From an uncultured Eubacterium sp. (GTDB lineage Bacteria; Bacillota; Clostridia; Lachnospirales; Lachnospiraceae), in assembly GCA_910584795.1 (NCBI GenBank), contig CAJUBZ010000005.1, positions 87,213-150,972 on the forward strand: DNA of 63,760 bases, given 5' to 3'. Below, piece by piece: positions 1-10,600 of this stretch. Numbering within the stretch: position 1 is the first letter of the stretch; every line of letters starts with the position of its first letter. Both the position numbers and the translations under genes were made by a program. The notes below the pieces were generated by a model. The model did not search any database. It saw only the letters and a program-made list of their open reading frames with translations, and was not told the origin of the DNA.

Positions 1-90
1 AGACGTGCAAGTGAGATATTCAAGGAGTGCAGGGCGCTTATTGATTGTAACGAAGTGAAAATCAATAAGGAATCCGATAGGATTAATTAA
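1..90 (+). CDS. 3' end of an unidentified gene (partial)
   Basis: Frame 1 is open from the window edge to a TAA at 88-90 and encodes 29 residues ending in ESDRIN. The stretch is less AT-rich than the following spacer, as expected for coding DNA. Too little is present to assign a family. It may equally be a chance open frame, because the start lies outside the window. Confidence 0.35.
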   Translation, partial: RRASEIFKECRALIDCNEVKINKESDRIN

Positions 91-175
91 GATTTTTATT
101 ACTATGTCATTAATCTTGAAAAAGAAACAACAAAACATTAATATATATAATATCAAACATAAAAGAAGGAATCTT

Positions 176-667
176 ATGAAAAAAACAAATTTACTTATTT
201 TCTCTATCGTTATTACAATCATATGTATTAGTAGTATTGTATCTATAGGAAATAATGTATCAGCAGTTACAACGGGAAATCAGGGAGATGGTGATTGTTG
301 GGGAGTAGATATATTTACAGATGCAGCTATAGAAAATACTACAACTTCAAGAATTTCAATTACGAAAGTTCCACCAACAACAAAATCTAAAAAAATTACA
401 GTAGGAAAAACTGCAATTAAAAAAGTTATTATAAAAAAGGATAAAGCAAAAATTTATTTAAAAAAAATAAAAGGAGCAACAGGATATGTTGTTAAATTAA
501 GTAATTCTAACAAATTTAAAAAGGTAAAAACGAAAAAAGTCAAGAAAACAAACTGCGTCATAAAAAATATAAAAGAAAGTAAAAAATATTATATCAAAGC
601 AAGAGCTTATAAAAAAGTTGGTGGAAAAAATTATTATGGAGTGTGGAGTAAAATAAAAAGAAAATAA
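176..667 (+). CDS. Secreted lysine-rich FnIII-like protein
   Basis: A 163-residue exported protein. The ATG at 176 is preferred over the in-frame ATG at 104 because AGAAGGA precedes it by 5 nt and it begins directly with a signal peptide (MKK, a hydrophobic stretch of about 20 residues, then VSA). After a Thr-rich linker, residues about 80-163 form a very basic fibronectin type III-like domain ending in KARAYKKVGGKNYYGVWSK. The same C-terminal pattern occurs in the proteins at 43435 and 60382 and in a remnant at 51143. No catalytic motif or sortase signal is visible. The positive charge suggests retention at the anionic cell surface, but this is inference. It lies just upstream of the ECF sigma gene but ends before that gene's candidate promoters. 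Confidence 0.75.
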   Translation: MKKTNLLIFSIVITIICISSIVSIGNNVSAVTTGNQGDGDCWGVDIFTDAAIENTTTSRISITKVPPTTKSKKITVGKTAIKKVIIKKDKAKIYLKKIKGATGYVVKLSNSNKFKKVKTKKVKKTNCVIKNIKESKKYYIKARAYKKVGGKNYYGVWSKIKRK

Positions 668-689
668 TTCATCTACTTAGATTGATTTT

Positions 690-721
690 TTGCAATAAAA
701 ATAAAAAATGATTCGTTTAAT
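690..721 (+). promoter_or_regulatory. Candidate ECF sigma promoter, distal copy
   Basis: TTGCAAT at 690-696, a 17-nt spacer, then CGTTTAAT at 714-721. The bipartite form and the CGTTTA-like downstream box resemble ECF promoters. It lies exactly 60 nt upstream of a second copy with the same spacing, and both point into the ECF sigma gene. Two further copies occur elsewhere in the window. Confidence 0.55.
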
Positions 722-749
722 GAGTAGAACATAATAAAAAAGATGTGAA

Positions 750-781
750 TTGCAATAAAAGTAGGAAGTTCTGCGTTTAAT
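750..781 (+). promoter_or_regulatory. Candidate ECF sigma promoter, proximal copy
   Basis: TTGCAAT at 750-756, a 17-nt spacer, then CGTTTAAT at 774-781, about 66 nt before the sigma ATG at 848. The position implies positive autoregulation by the ECF factor. A 7-bp inverted repeat (AATACTA at 795-801, TAGTATT at 811-817) would lie near the 5' end of the transcript. Confidence 0.62.
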
Positions 782-847
782 ATATGTTTGACTTAATACT
801 ATATAAATTGTAGTATTATATAAGAAAATAAAAAGCAGGACAGACAT

Positions 848-1420
848 ATGAAAAAAGAACTAAAAAATAAACAGAGTGCGAATAGTAAAATCGATGAAGA
901 TTGGTTTGATAAAATTGCATCCGGTGATGATTGCGCGTTCACAGAACTATATTATGCCAGTTACAAACAACTTTTTGGATTTTTATTATCATTAACAAAA
1001 AATAAAGAAGACGCAGAAGATCTTCTGCAGAATACATATATTAAAATCCGTAACGGCAGTCATTTGTATAAAAAGCAGGGCACCCCAATGACTTGGATGT
1101 GTGCTATAGCAAAAAATCAATATTTGGATTTTGTCAGAAAGTATGGAAAAAACAGGGCAACAGATTTTGGGGAGGTAGAAAATTATGTTTCAGAAGGATT
1201 GTCTGCTGCAACAAATGAAACTGACAATGTAGAAAACAAGATGCTATTAAATTATGCGTTCAGTGTATTAGGAGAGCAGGAAAGAACAATTGTCATTTTA
1301 CACATGATTAATGGATTAAAACACAGAGAGATAGCAGAGATAACAGGATTACCATTATCAACAGTATTGTCAAAGTATAACCGCTCACTAAAAAAGATGA
1401 AAGAAAATATTATGGGTTAG
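848..1420 (+). CDS. ECF RNA polymerase sigma factor
   Basis: A 190-residue sigma-70 family protein of ECF size with only regions 2 and 4. Region 2 spans about residues 25-95 (FTELYYASYKQLFGF, then EDAEDLLQNTYIKI, the core-binding and -10 recognition helices). Region 4 spans about residues 125-185 (LGEQERTIVILHMINGLKHR, then a helix-turn-helix ending in LPLSTVLSKYNRSLKKMK). It is followed after 9 nt by a membrane anti-sigma gene, so the two are co-transcribed and probably form a signalling pair. Two tandem TTGCAAT-N17-CGTTTAAT motifs precede it and suggest self-activation. Direct targets are inferred from the same motif at 42209 and 55415. Confidence 0.92.
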   Translation: MKKELKNKQSANSKIDEDWFDKIASGDDCAFTELYYASYKQLFGFLLSLTKNKEDAEDLLQNTYIKIRNGSHLYKKQGTPMTWMCAIAKNQYLDFVRKYGKNRATDFGEVENYVSEGLSAATNETDNVENKMLLNYAFSVLGEQERTIVILHMINGLKHREIAEITGLPLSTVLSKYNRSLKKMKENIMG

Positions 1421-1429
1421 GAGGTCATT

Positions 1430-2422
1430 ATGAAAGAAAAAGATATTAGAGAAAAACTAAATCAGGAACTTGAAGATATGGCTCCTGATATGTTAAGTAA
1501 GATTTTAAGTACACCAATCGAACCAGTAAAAAGTGAAAAGGAGTTACTTGGAAAAGAACGTCCTTTATTTAAAGAAAAGAAGAATTGGAAACCGTATATC
1601 AAAGTTCCGGCAATTGCTGCAGCTGCGGCTTGTTTTGTTGCGTTAATTATTCTTTTATATCCATTATTTAGTGCAAGTAACCATGTAGAACAGAAAATGG
1701 CTTTTTCTATTGTTGTTGATGTGAATCCAAGTATTTGTATTGATGTAAATGAAGATGGAAGTATTCACAAAATTAAAGCGGGAAATAAAGATGCAAAAAA
1801 AATAGTTAATTATGTGAAAAGTGAATTGAAAGATGAAGATGATTATAAGCAGGTAATAAAACTTGTTGTAAAAAATCTGAAATCAGAAGGTTATCTCAAG
1901 AAAAAGCAAAATGCAATGTTAGTATCGGCGATTCCGGCAGAAGAAAACGATATTACAAAGGAAATAAAAGAAGTAAAAAAAGAAACCAGTTCAGCTTTAA
2001 AAAAACGCGACATTAGATGTAAAACAGTATATCAGAAAGTCGAGATGAATGACAAAATAAAGAGAGTGGCAGATAATAATGAAGTTTCTTTAGGTAAAGC
2101 AGCTCTGTGTATAGAACTTGCAAAAGAAGAAAAAGTCAGTGTAAAAACAATGTGTAAAAAGAATATTGAGAATCTTGTTCAGAAAGTAGAAAAAAGAAAT
2201 AATACCACCGTAGATAGTATTGTGATTATTGATGACAACCAAGAATATACTACTGATGAGTTTGAGACCCCGGATGAAACAGAAAGCTTGGAAACAGAAA
2301 CAGTTGAATTTCCAACAGATACTTCTGAAAGTGAAAGTGTTATAGAGACGATAGAAAATCCTGCTGAAAGTACAACAGGATTTGAAGAGACGAGTGCAGA
2401 AAATCAAACAAATGGAATGTAA
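1430..2422 (+). CDS. RsgI-like transmembrane anti-sigma factor
   Basis: A 330-residue single-pass membrane protein. The cytoplasmic N-terminus (about 1-58) would hold the sigma factor. Residues about 59-80 are a transmembrane helix. Outside, residues about 88-125 contain AFSIVVDVNPSICIDVN, matching the RsgI extracytoplasmic domain in which an Asn-Pro bond within a VNPS-type motif is self-cleaved; here it would be Asn99-Pro100. A helical, charged region follows, then an acidic Thr/Ser/Glu-rich tail (about 275-330). Unlike cellulosome RsgI proteins, no carbohydrate-binding module is fused to the C-terminus, so the sensed signal is unknown. It is in an operon with the ECF sigma gene. The RsgI link is by motif, and the cleavage is inferred. 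Confidence 0.85.
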   Translation: MKEKDIREKLNQELEDMAPDMLSKILSTPIEPVKSEKELLGKERPLFKEKKNWKPYIKVPAIAAAAACFVALIILLYPLFSASNHVEQKMAFSIVVDVNPSICIDVNEDGSIHKIKAGNKDAKKIVNYVKSELKDEDDYKQVIKLVVKNLKSEGYLKKKQNAMLVSAIPAEENDITKEIKEVKKETSSALKKRDIRCKTVYQKVEMNDKIKRVADNNEVSLGKAALCIELAKEEKVSVKTMCKKNIENLVQKVEKRNNTTVDSIVIIDDNQEYTTDEFETPDETESLETETVEFPTDTSESESVIETIENPAESTTGFEETSAENQTNGM

Positions 2423-2437
2423 GAAAAATAATTGGGA

Positions 2438-3343
2438 TTAAAGTAATGCATTTCCCTGTACAATGTTAAATTCTTCAAAATATTTATTGATATAGTTTAA
2501 CACACGTTTTTTGTCGGCACTCCATTCAGGTGCGATGAGCAGAGATTTTGGACCGTCACCAGTTATTCTGTGAATAACAATATGTGGTGGAATATTACAT
2601 AAACATTCTGCAAGAATATCAGTATACTCTTGTAGTGACAATATTTTAAATTTATTTAAGAAATACTCCTTTTCTAAAGGGGTATTTTTTAATACATGAA
2701 GAAGTTGTAATTTGATTCCTGAAATAGGTTGTGAACATACGTATTGTACACTTTTTAAAACGTCTTCTTTTGTTTCAAAAGGCAGTCCTATAATTAAATG
2801 AACAATAACCTCAATGTTTCGCTTAGTTAAGTTAGAGACTGCAGTGTCAAAGACATTTAATTTATATCCACGGTTAATGTATTTAGCACTTCTTTCATGA
2901 ATTGTCTGAAGTCCCAATTCAACCCATACAGGTTTAATATGGTTTAAGAAATCTAAAAGTTCTAAGATGTCATCTGGCAGACAATCTGGTCGTGTACCAA
3001 TGGATAACGCCACAATATCAGGATGACTAATAGCTTCGGTAAAGATCTTTCTAAGATATTCAATATCTCCATATGTATTTGTAAAAGATTGAAAATAAGC
3101 AATATATTTTCCATCTTTTATTTTATTTGAAACTTTTGCCTTAGCAGACTCAATTTGTTCTGTGATACTAAGTTGATAATCGCTTGCAAATTCTCCAGAG
3201 CCTCCATTACTGCAGAAAATACATCCGGTGGAACTAAGTGTGCCGTCTCTGTTTGGACAGGAAAGCCCTGAGGAAAGGCTGAGTTTATATACCTTGCATC
3301 CATATTTAGTTTTTAAATAATTATTTAATGAATAGTATCTCAT
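2438..3343 (-). CDS. Radical SAM protein, YhcC/TIGR01212 type
   Basis: A 301-residue protein of the TIGR01212 (E. coli YhcC-like) radical SAM family. The cluster-binding cysteines are in CPNRDGTLSSTGCIFC near residues 29-44, a spaced Cys arrangement typical of this family, followed by GGSGEF. A TIM-barrel-like body carries VWVELGLQTIHERS and IVHLIIGLPFE. The C-terminus contains HRITGDGPKSLLIAPEW, also characteristic. The biochemical reaction of the family is not established as far as I know. It is convergent with the anti-sigma gene (15 nt apart) and divergent from the prepilin-peptidase-like gene. No Shine-Dalgarno sequence is visible; a TATAAT on the minus strand (3358-3353) lies only 9 nt from the ATG, suggesting a very short leader. 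Confidence 0.86.
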   Translation of the reverse strand: MRYYSLNNYLKTKYGCKVYKLSLSSGLSCPNRDGTLSSTGCIFCSNGGSGEFASDYQLSITEQIESAKAKVSNKIKDGKYIAYFQSFTNTYGDIEYLRKIFTEAISHPDIVALSIGTRPDCLPDDILELLDFLNHIKPVWVELGLQTIHERSAKYINRGYKLNVFDTAVSNLTKRNIEVIVHLIIGLPFETKEDVLKSVQYVCSQPISGIKLQLLHVLKNTPLEKEYFLNKFKILSLQEYTDILAECLCNIPPHIVIHRITGDGPKSLLIAPEWSADKKRVLNYINKYFEEFNIVQGNALL

Positions 3344-3432
3344 AATATTAAAATTATAGCAGAAAATTTAATTTTACAAAATATTAAAAATAAATACATA
3401 CAAAAACAACGTAAAGATTGTATAATGTAGTC
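3344..3432. promoter_or_regulatory. Divergent promoter region with start-proximal -10 boxes
   Basis: A 89-nt AT-rich spacer between divergent genes. TATAAT on the minus strand (3358-3353) ends 9 nt before the radical SAM ATG, and TATAAT on the plus strand (3421-3426) ends 6 nt before the ATG at 3433. Neither gene has a convincing Shine-Dalgarno sequence. The -35 regions are weak, so these may be chance hexamers in AT-rich DNA. Confidence 0.3.
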
Positions 3433-3879
3433 ATGGATAAAGAAATATTTGGATTTATTGTTAGCATTATAATATTATTTATGATTGTTATAAAAGATAT
3501 ACAAACTCATGTAATATCAAATAAGTTTGTAATAATATTAGGTTTGTTATATGTATCTTTAAGAATGATTGTGGGAAAAGAGCAAAATATTTATATATTG
3601 TTTGATGGAATTCTTATAGCAATAGTAATGTTGTTCATAAATATTATTTTTTACGGAGCTTTTGGAGGTGGAGATATAAAACTAATGATGACATCAGGTT
3701 TTCTCTTAGGTTTTAAAGGGAGTATTAAAGTATTTATTATTACGATTATTTTGTCTTCAATTGTTGGAGGAATACAGATAATTAGAAAGAAGAAAGGTCT
3801 TAAGGATGGTATTCCTTTAGCACCGATGATTAGTATAGGTATTTTATGGGAGTACGTAAATGTATATTTATTGGCATAG
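3433..3879 (+). CDS. A24 family prepilin peptidase-like protein
   Basis: A 148-residue integral membrane aspartyl protease of the type IV prepilin peptidase/TadV group. The two expected Asp motifs are present: IKDIQTHVISNKF near residue 20, and GGGDIKLM near residue 75 (the GxGD-type motif). About four hydrophobic helices surround them. The N-terminal methyltransferase/zinc-binding part of full PilD enzymes is absent, as in the short TadV-like class. A TTG at 3418 is in frame, but ATG 3433 is the more likely start. No pilin or pilus assembly genes occur in this window, so its substrate must lie elsewhere or it is an orphan. Confidence 0.75.
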   Translation: MDKEIFGFIVSIIILFMIVIKDIQTHVISNKFVIILGLLYVSLRMIVGKEQNIYILFDGILIAIVMLFINIIFYGAFGGGDIKLMMTSGFLLGFKGSIKVFIITIILSSIVGGIQIIRKKKGLKDGIPLAPMISIGILWEYVNVYLLA

Positions 3880-3897
3880 GAATCATCATGATATAAT

Positions 3898-3921
3898 AAA
3901 AAAGAATCCCCAAAGGGATTC
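3898..3921 (-). terminator. Rho-independent terminator of tRNA-Ser
   Basis: On the minus strand GAATCCC (complement of 3915-3921), a short loop and GGGATTC (complement of 3904-3910) are followed by a run of six Ts. It lies just after the 3' end of the tRNA gene. Confidence 0.75.
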
Positions 3922-3929
3922 CAATATAA

Positions 3930-4019
3930 CGGAGACGAAGGGATTCGAACCCTTGTACCAGCATAAACTGATAAACTGATTTCGAGTCAGCCCCGTTACG
4001 GCCACTTCGGTACGTCTCC
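3930..4019 (-). tRNA. tRNA-Ser (anticodon CGA)
   Basis: Read on the minus strand, the 7-bp acceptor stem is GGAGACG (4019-4013) paired with CGTCTCC (3937-3931), with discriminator G at 3930. The anticodon loop is CTCGAAA, giving anticodon CGA for codon UCG. A long variable arm, diagnostic of a class II serine tRNA, and a standard T arm (GGTTCGAATCC) follow. CCA is not encoded. Total length is 90 nt. Confidence 0.94.
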
Positions 4020-4082
4020 ATATCCATAAAGTTTATATCATATTTTGGTAATAGTTTCAAGGGTGAATCACCACAATGAAGT

Positions 4083-4349
4083 AACAGTTCAGCCATAAGC
4101 TCGAATGTGCTTCGCTTCTTCTCGCTTATTTGGCCACCAGTAGAATAACAGTTCAGCCATAAGCTCGAATGTGCTTCGCTTCTTCTCGCTTATTTGGCTC
4201 ACCAGTAGAATAACAGTTCAGCCATAAGCTCGAATTCACTTCGTTACTTCTCGCTTATTTGGCTCACCAAATGATAGCTGTAATTAATATCAGAAAGTCT
4301 GCAAGCAGCATTCTGATATTAATTACAGCTATCGCTTGGCTGAACTGTT
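4083..4349 (+). repeat. Modular hairpin repeat, copy A (three head modules)
   Basis: Bounded by AACAGTTCAGCCA at 4083 and TGGCTGAACTGTT at 4337-4349. The head module, which starts with that terminus and contains AGCTCGAATGTGCTTCGCTT, is repeated at 4083, 4147 and 4212 (period 64-65). The tail is a perfect 23-bp hairpin (4273-4295 with 4311-4333) and a 15-nt loop carrying CTGCAAGCAG. It lies between tRNA-Ser and the GH81 gene. It carries no protein gene or transposase. Confidence 0.9.
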
Positions 4350-4623
4350 GCTAAAAATATTTTTATCACTTTTTTGAAAAAACGAAAAAATGAATATATC
4401 CAAATATGGTACTAAAAAATAAAAATTAACATGGATATGTCAAAGGGTAAAAAAGAAAAAACGTTTCAAATTGATAAAAATTGTGCAATACTACTAAAAA
4501 AATGAGAAAAATTAAAGAAAAATTATCCATATATTGTAAAAAACATTTTTATTTTCTAGACTAAAAGTACAGGAAAGGGAACGTTATTGTGTTGTTTCAC
4601 TCAAAAAAAAGGAGGAAAGTGAT
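4350..4623 (+). other. AT-rich leader upstream of the GH81 gene
   Basis: Very AT-rich, without an ORF of note. It must contain the promoter of the GH81 gene, but I see no clear sigma-A promoter. A degenerate match to the ECF motif (TGTCAAA at 4438-4444, 17 nt, CGTTTCAA at 4462-4469) is present and is too weak to count. A strong AGGAGG precedes the GH81 ATG. Confidence 0.5.
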
Positions 4624-7600
4624 ATGAGACGATGGCATTATAAAAAAATGCTGAAAAAAGCAGTTGCTGTTGCATTAAGTACTGCAATGGTAACAGGTAC
4701 CATTAATTTACATACCACAGATGTACAGGCGGTGGATAGAAGTAAGCCTTGGTTGTTGTCAACGAACAGACCGGCATATTCATCATCTGTCAATGGTGGA
4801 GATGTGGCAAGTTTTGCTACAGACGGCAGATTGGGAACCCAGTGGGGAGCAGCTGCAAATGTGGCAGACCAATGGCTGGATGTTGACCTCGGAGGAAAAG
4901 CTGATATTAGTAAGGTCGTTATTGACTGGCAGAATAATGCAAGTTATGGTGTTGCTTATCAGGTTTTAGTTTCAGATGATGAAGTAAATTGGACAAAAGT
5001 TTATGAAACAAAGAACGGAACAGGTGGAGATGAAAAACATGTAATGCGTAATGATGGAAGTGGCATTGATTATAGTTATTACGAAGATGTGTTAAGTACA
5101 GATGGTGCTGATGGTTATAAATTGACACAGGCAAGAGGACGTTATGTAAGAGTGTTAATTAACTATAGTAAATCACAGTCAGGTTCAGATGATAAGAAGT
5201 CAGGATGGGGAGCGTCCATTAGAGAAATTGAAATTTATGGTATAGGTGACAATGATTGTGTACAGCCTGTATCGGATGCAGCAAATATCGCTCTTGGAAA
5301 GGATGTAGAGGTTACATCATTTGCACAGCCTTGGTGGGCGGCAAAGGCATTGGATGGCTCTAATGCAGTAGATGGTGACTATGAATCTTACTGGCTTTCA
5401 GAAGGTAAAGATACTGTAGCAGATTCTAGTAATCAGGCGTTGACAGTCGATTTAAAAGACACACATACAATTGGACGAGTAAAAGTTCAGTGGCAGACAG
5501 AGTATGGTAAGATTTGGGATTTACAGGTATCTGCTGACGGAACAAATTGGAATACAGTATATAGAAATATTAAGGGAAATGGAGAAGATGAAGACATTAA
5601 CCTTTATGCAGAAAATGTAAGATACGTTCGTATTCAGGGTATTTTAATGGGACGTGGTTCTGGATATTCTGTCAGAGAAATTCAGATTTATGATTATCAG
5701 GAAGGGGATGAAAAGGTAGTTAATAAGATTCCTGAGATTCCAAAGAGCGAAGTCGTAAATGTTGGAAAAGGTAGTTATGTAATTGATGATGCAAACTTAC
5801 TACAGCCTAGAGAACCAAAGTATGTTACAAAGAATATTAAAGGTGCGATACCATCCAATGACTGGTGGACATCCATTGTATATACAAAGTACAGTGATAC
5901 AATGCCGGGACTTCCAATGGTATATAAGTATACATCAACAGGATTGAATTTATATTATGCTGATGGAATTTATACACGTGTAGATAACGGTGGTATGGGG
6001 GCAGATTCTAAGAGTAATGATATTACAATTGGTGCATCTAATATTACAGGAGATACATCAGCGAAGTTAGATGGTTATGGCGACTGGTCAGTAGATGTAT
6101 CATTTAGTGATGATGATACAGCGAAGATGCGTTCTACAATCGTAAAAGGTTCACCATATGTTTATACAACATTTACAGACAGAAATGCTGCTGAGTTAAA
6201 TGTTGGTAATCTTGTGAAATTCTTTGATAAGAATGGAAATGAAATTCTCACAAAAGATGGTGAGAGAGTAACATTAGATCATTTTGGTGTGGAAGCAGCA
6301 AATGAAAGCGAAGCACCAGGAGATGGAAACAAGAAACAGTATCATTACTATGGTGTATATCTGCCAGAAAATTCAACAGTAATTAAGGTGGGTAATAAAT
6401 TAAAAGTTAACTTAGGAAGCAATCAGAACTATATGGTAGTTGGAGCACTTTGTGTAGAACAGGCAATTCCTTTGTTATCAAAAGAATCTGTAACAAATGC
6501 AGAAACTGCAAAAGATGCAGATGCAGTAAAACAGCTTGAATTTATGTACAAACATGCTTATTCATATGTTACTTCAACAGAAGTAAATTATAATTATAAT
6601 GAATCAAAAGCAACATGTACAACTGAATATAAATCAATTATAGATCAGAAGAGAACAGGAAATGGTATCGAGAATACAACATTAATGTGTATGATGCCTC
6701 ACCAGTGGAAATACTCTGATGCAAGTTATGAGAAGAATGGAAATAAGGCTCTTTCTTATGCATCTGTCAGAGGTGATATGAGAATCCACAATGGAAACAA
6801 TTTCTCATACAGCCAGAAATTCAGCGGAGTTATTCCACAGTATACAACACCGGATGAGTCAGACAGTTATGATAAAGAATGGATGTATGCATACCTTGAA
6901 CAGTTTACAGATAGTGCTTTAAAATCATACTGGGTAGCAGATCCATACTGGCAGGGTAAGAAATCCCATCCAATTGCAATGGGAATTTTAATTGCTGATC
7001 AGTTAGGTGAATATGAGACAAGAGACAGACTTGTAAGTGTTCTTAGAAAGATTATGGAAAACTGGTTAACATATGATGGAGCAGAAGATTATCCATATTA
7101 TATGTATTATCATACAAGCTGGGGAGCAATCAGTGGTGATGGTGGTGACCACGGAATGGCAATCAACCTTTCCGATCATCACTTCCTATGGGCATACTTT
7201 GTATTCCCTGCAGCAGTACTTGCATCATATGACAAAGATTTTGTAAACGATTATGGCGATATGATTGAAGTACTTATCAGAGATTGCATGAATCCGGATA
7301 AAAATGATGAACTTCTTCCATATATGAGAAACTTTGATGTATTTGAAGGACATTCATGGGCAGGTGGATATGGAGATAACAATAGTGGTAACAACCAGGA
7401 ATCCGCATCAGAAGCAACATTTGCCTGGGCAGGACTTTACTTATGGGGACTTGTAACAGGAAATGATACATACAGAGATGCAGGTATCTGGGGATATACT
7501 TCAGAAGTAAATGCAATTGAACAGTACTGGTTCAATATGGATGCAGGAACAGAGTTAGACAGTAACAACTGGGCACCGGGATATGGAACAAACGTATATG

Positions 7601-10600
7601 GAGATGAGACTTGTAATTCACTTCCTTATATTGGTATGGTTTGGGGCTTAGGATACACAAACGGAACATATTTCTCAGGAAATCCATGTTGTATTATGGG
7701 TATTCATTTACTTCCTGTAACACCGGCAATTACATATATGGGTTACAGAAAAGAAACAGTTGATAAGATTTGGAGTGACTACGAGAAGATTCAGGTTGCT
7801 TATCAGAAGAAGATTGAAAAAGAAGGCGCAGTTGATCCGGAAGGATGGTATCATATCTTATGGCCATTTATGGCACTTAGTGATGCAGAAGGTGCAGCTA
7901 AGAGATTTGGTGATGAATATGCGTCACACTTAAATGAAGAAGGAAAATACGTAGATGGTGTTCTTTCAACAGATGAAATGTTCAATTCATACTGGTATAT
8001 TCAGAATATGTGTGCAAAGGGTTACATTGATACAACAATCTGGAGCAGTGATTACACATCATATCAGGTATTTAAGAAAAATGGAAAATATACAGCAGAG
8101 GTATGGAATCCGTTTGATGAAGAAATAACAGTACATTTTGCAAATGAAAACGGAGCACTTGGTAGTGTTAAAGTACCTGCACATGCTACAGTAGACTGTG
8201 ATCCTACAAAGAATGAGGATAAGACAGTAGATGAAAATGGAAACAAAGTAAAATATGAACCAGTGAAGAATTATGATCCTGTAAACAAAGTTTCAGGTGT
8301 TGTTGAAGCAGAAGATTATTATACAAACTTCAGCTGTGAGCCTGCAACAGATGCTAATGAAGGTGGTTATATAGGATGGATTGATGATGGAGATTCATTA
8401 GTTTATACAATTGACGTAAAAGAAGAAGCGGACTACGTGGTAGATTACCGTGTACAGTGTGTAAATACAGAAAAGAACAGTGCAATTAAATTAAAAACAG
8501 ATAATGACAATGACTACATCCTTACAACATATTTAGATAATTCTACAACAGAGTGGAAGAATGTTAAGGCTGATAAAACAGTTCATTTGAAAGCTGGAAA
8601 ATATCAGATGAAGTTAATGTTAGTAGATGGTGGATTTAACTTCAATTATGTAAAGATTTACAAGAAGGGTACAAAAGCTCCGATTGCAGCATCAGATGAT
8701 GTGACAAAGGCTGATTTATCAGAATATCCGGAAATTTCACTAACCGATGCAAAAGTCATTGATGTGACATCAGAAGCAAATGATGCAGGAAAAGCTTCAA
8801 ATATGATTGATGATGATTATAGTACAAGATGGGAATCAGTAGCAGAAGATCCACAGGCATTTACAGTTGAACTGGCAAGTGAACAGAAGATTGGCGGAAT
8901 GAAGATTTATTGGGAAGGTGCGGCTGCAAGAAAATATGTAGTTGAGACTTCTACAGATAAAGTAAACTGGAGTACAGCGTTTACACAGAACAGAGGTAAA
9001 GGCGGTCAGGGTAATGGAGATGAAAACAGAAGCAGCGGACTTGAAGCAATTTCATTTGATAAGGTTATGACTGCTAAATATGTAAGAATTACATGTTTAG
9101 AAAGACTTACAGGATACGGTAATTCAATTTATGAATTAAAATTATATGGTAAGGGACCAGATCAGAAAGATAAGCTGGATGCACCAACAGCAAAGGCAGT
9201 TCTTGGAAAAGATGAAATAACAGTAAGCTGGAACGCTGTTGCTAATGCAGACAGTTATGTAGTATACAGAACTTCTCCTATGAATACAAACGAAGCAATT
9301 GCTACTGTAAAGGAAACAAGTTATACAGATAGTGATTTGAAGGAGAATGGAAATTACACATATTGGGTAGTGGCAGTTCCAAAGGATGGAAGTGATGATT
9401 ACACAAGCAGTGAATACAGTGTTGCAACAGAAGAGATTGCTTATACAAAGATAGATCAGGGTGGCGAACCGGAAAACCCAGGCGAAATTGTTGTAGACAG
9501 CAAGGATTTAGCAGCTGGTAAAACTGCAACAGCATCTAGCAGCGAGGGTGATAATGTTGATGCTAAATATGCAGTAGACGGTGATGCAAATACACGTTGG
9601 AGTTCTGCATTTACAGATGATGAATGGATTAGTGTAGACCTTGGTAAGGTATACAGTGTGGGTAAAGTAGTTCTTACATGGGAAGCAGCTTACGGAAAAG
9701 ATTATGACATTCAGGTTTCAACGGATGGAGATAACTGGACTACAGTTAAGAAGATGAGAGATCAGGATGGCGGACAGCATATCATTGAATTTGCAGCAGC
9801 AAATGCAAGACATGTAAGAATGCAGGGTATTACAAGAGCTACAGGCTATGGATATTCATTGTATAGTATGGAAGTATTCTCAGTGAAAGGTGGTTCAACT
9901 GAAACTCCTGATGAAGAGGATATTACAGGTAAGAATCTGGCACAGGGCAAAGATGCTTACAGTTCAAGCAAAGAAGGTGACAATGTATCTGCAAAATATG
10001 CTGTAGATGGAAATAAGGGAACACGTTGGAGTTCTGCATTTACAGATGATGAGTGGTTGTATGTAGATCTTGGAAAAGCATATGATGTGAATAAGGTAGT
10101 ACTCACATGGGAAGGTGCTTACGGAAAAGATTATGATATTCAGGTATCAAATGATGAAAATAAGTGGACTACAGTAAAAGCTATGAGAAATCAGGATGGT
10201 GGCGAAGACGTGGTAGAATTTGATACAGTATCTGCAAGATATGTGAGAATGCAGGGTGTAACAAGAGGTACAGGCTACGGATATTCTCTTTGGGAAATGG
10301 AAGTATATGGTGGCAAGAGCACATCACAGCCTGAGAAACCGGCAGAGCAGGAAACAGAGGCACCAGCGACTCCAGTATCTGGTATAAATGTAGCATTGGG
10401 CAAGGATGTAGAACAGTCTGGCGCAGAAGCTACAGCCATGGGAGCGGATAAGACAGTTGATGGAAATAAAAGTAGCCGCTGGTCATCAAACTATGATGAT
10501 GATGCATGGATGTATGTTGATTTAGGAAAACAGATTGACATTAGTAAAGTAGTTCTTACATGGGAGAATGCGTATGGAAAAGCATATGATATTCAGGTAT

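Noticed and set aside
2090..2407. Antisense 105-residue open frame within the anti-sigma gene
   Set aside because: Low-complexity Phe/Cys/Ile-rich translation of the opposite strand, with no ribosome binding site; a shadow of the real gene.
4083..4260. Tandem repeats at 4083-4260 and 57736-57960 as CRISPR arrays
   Set aside because: The whole 54-65 nt unit repeats almost identically; there are no unique spacers, no short direct repeats and no cas genes. They are head modules of the hairpin repeat family.
4438..4469. A fifth ECF promoter before the GH81 gene (TGTCAAA-N17-CGTTTCAA)
   Set aside because: Spacing fits, but only about 4 of 7 and 6 of 8 box positions match, in very AT-rich DNA. 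Not counted as a regulon member.
4455..4475. A CcpA cre site around AAACGTTTCAAA before GH81
   Set aside because: The central CG and one half fit loosely, but the required TG...CA positions do not align with the consensus.
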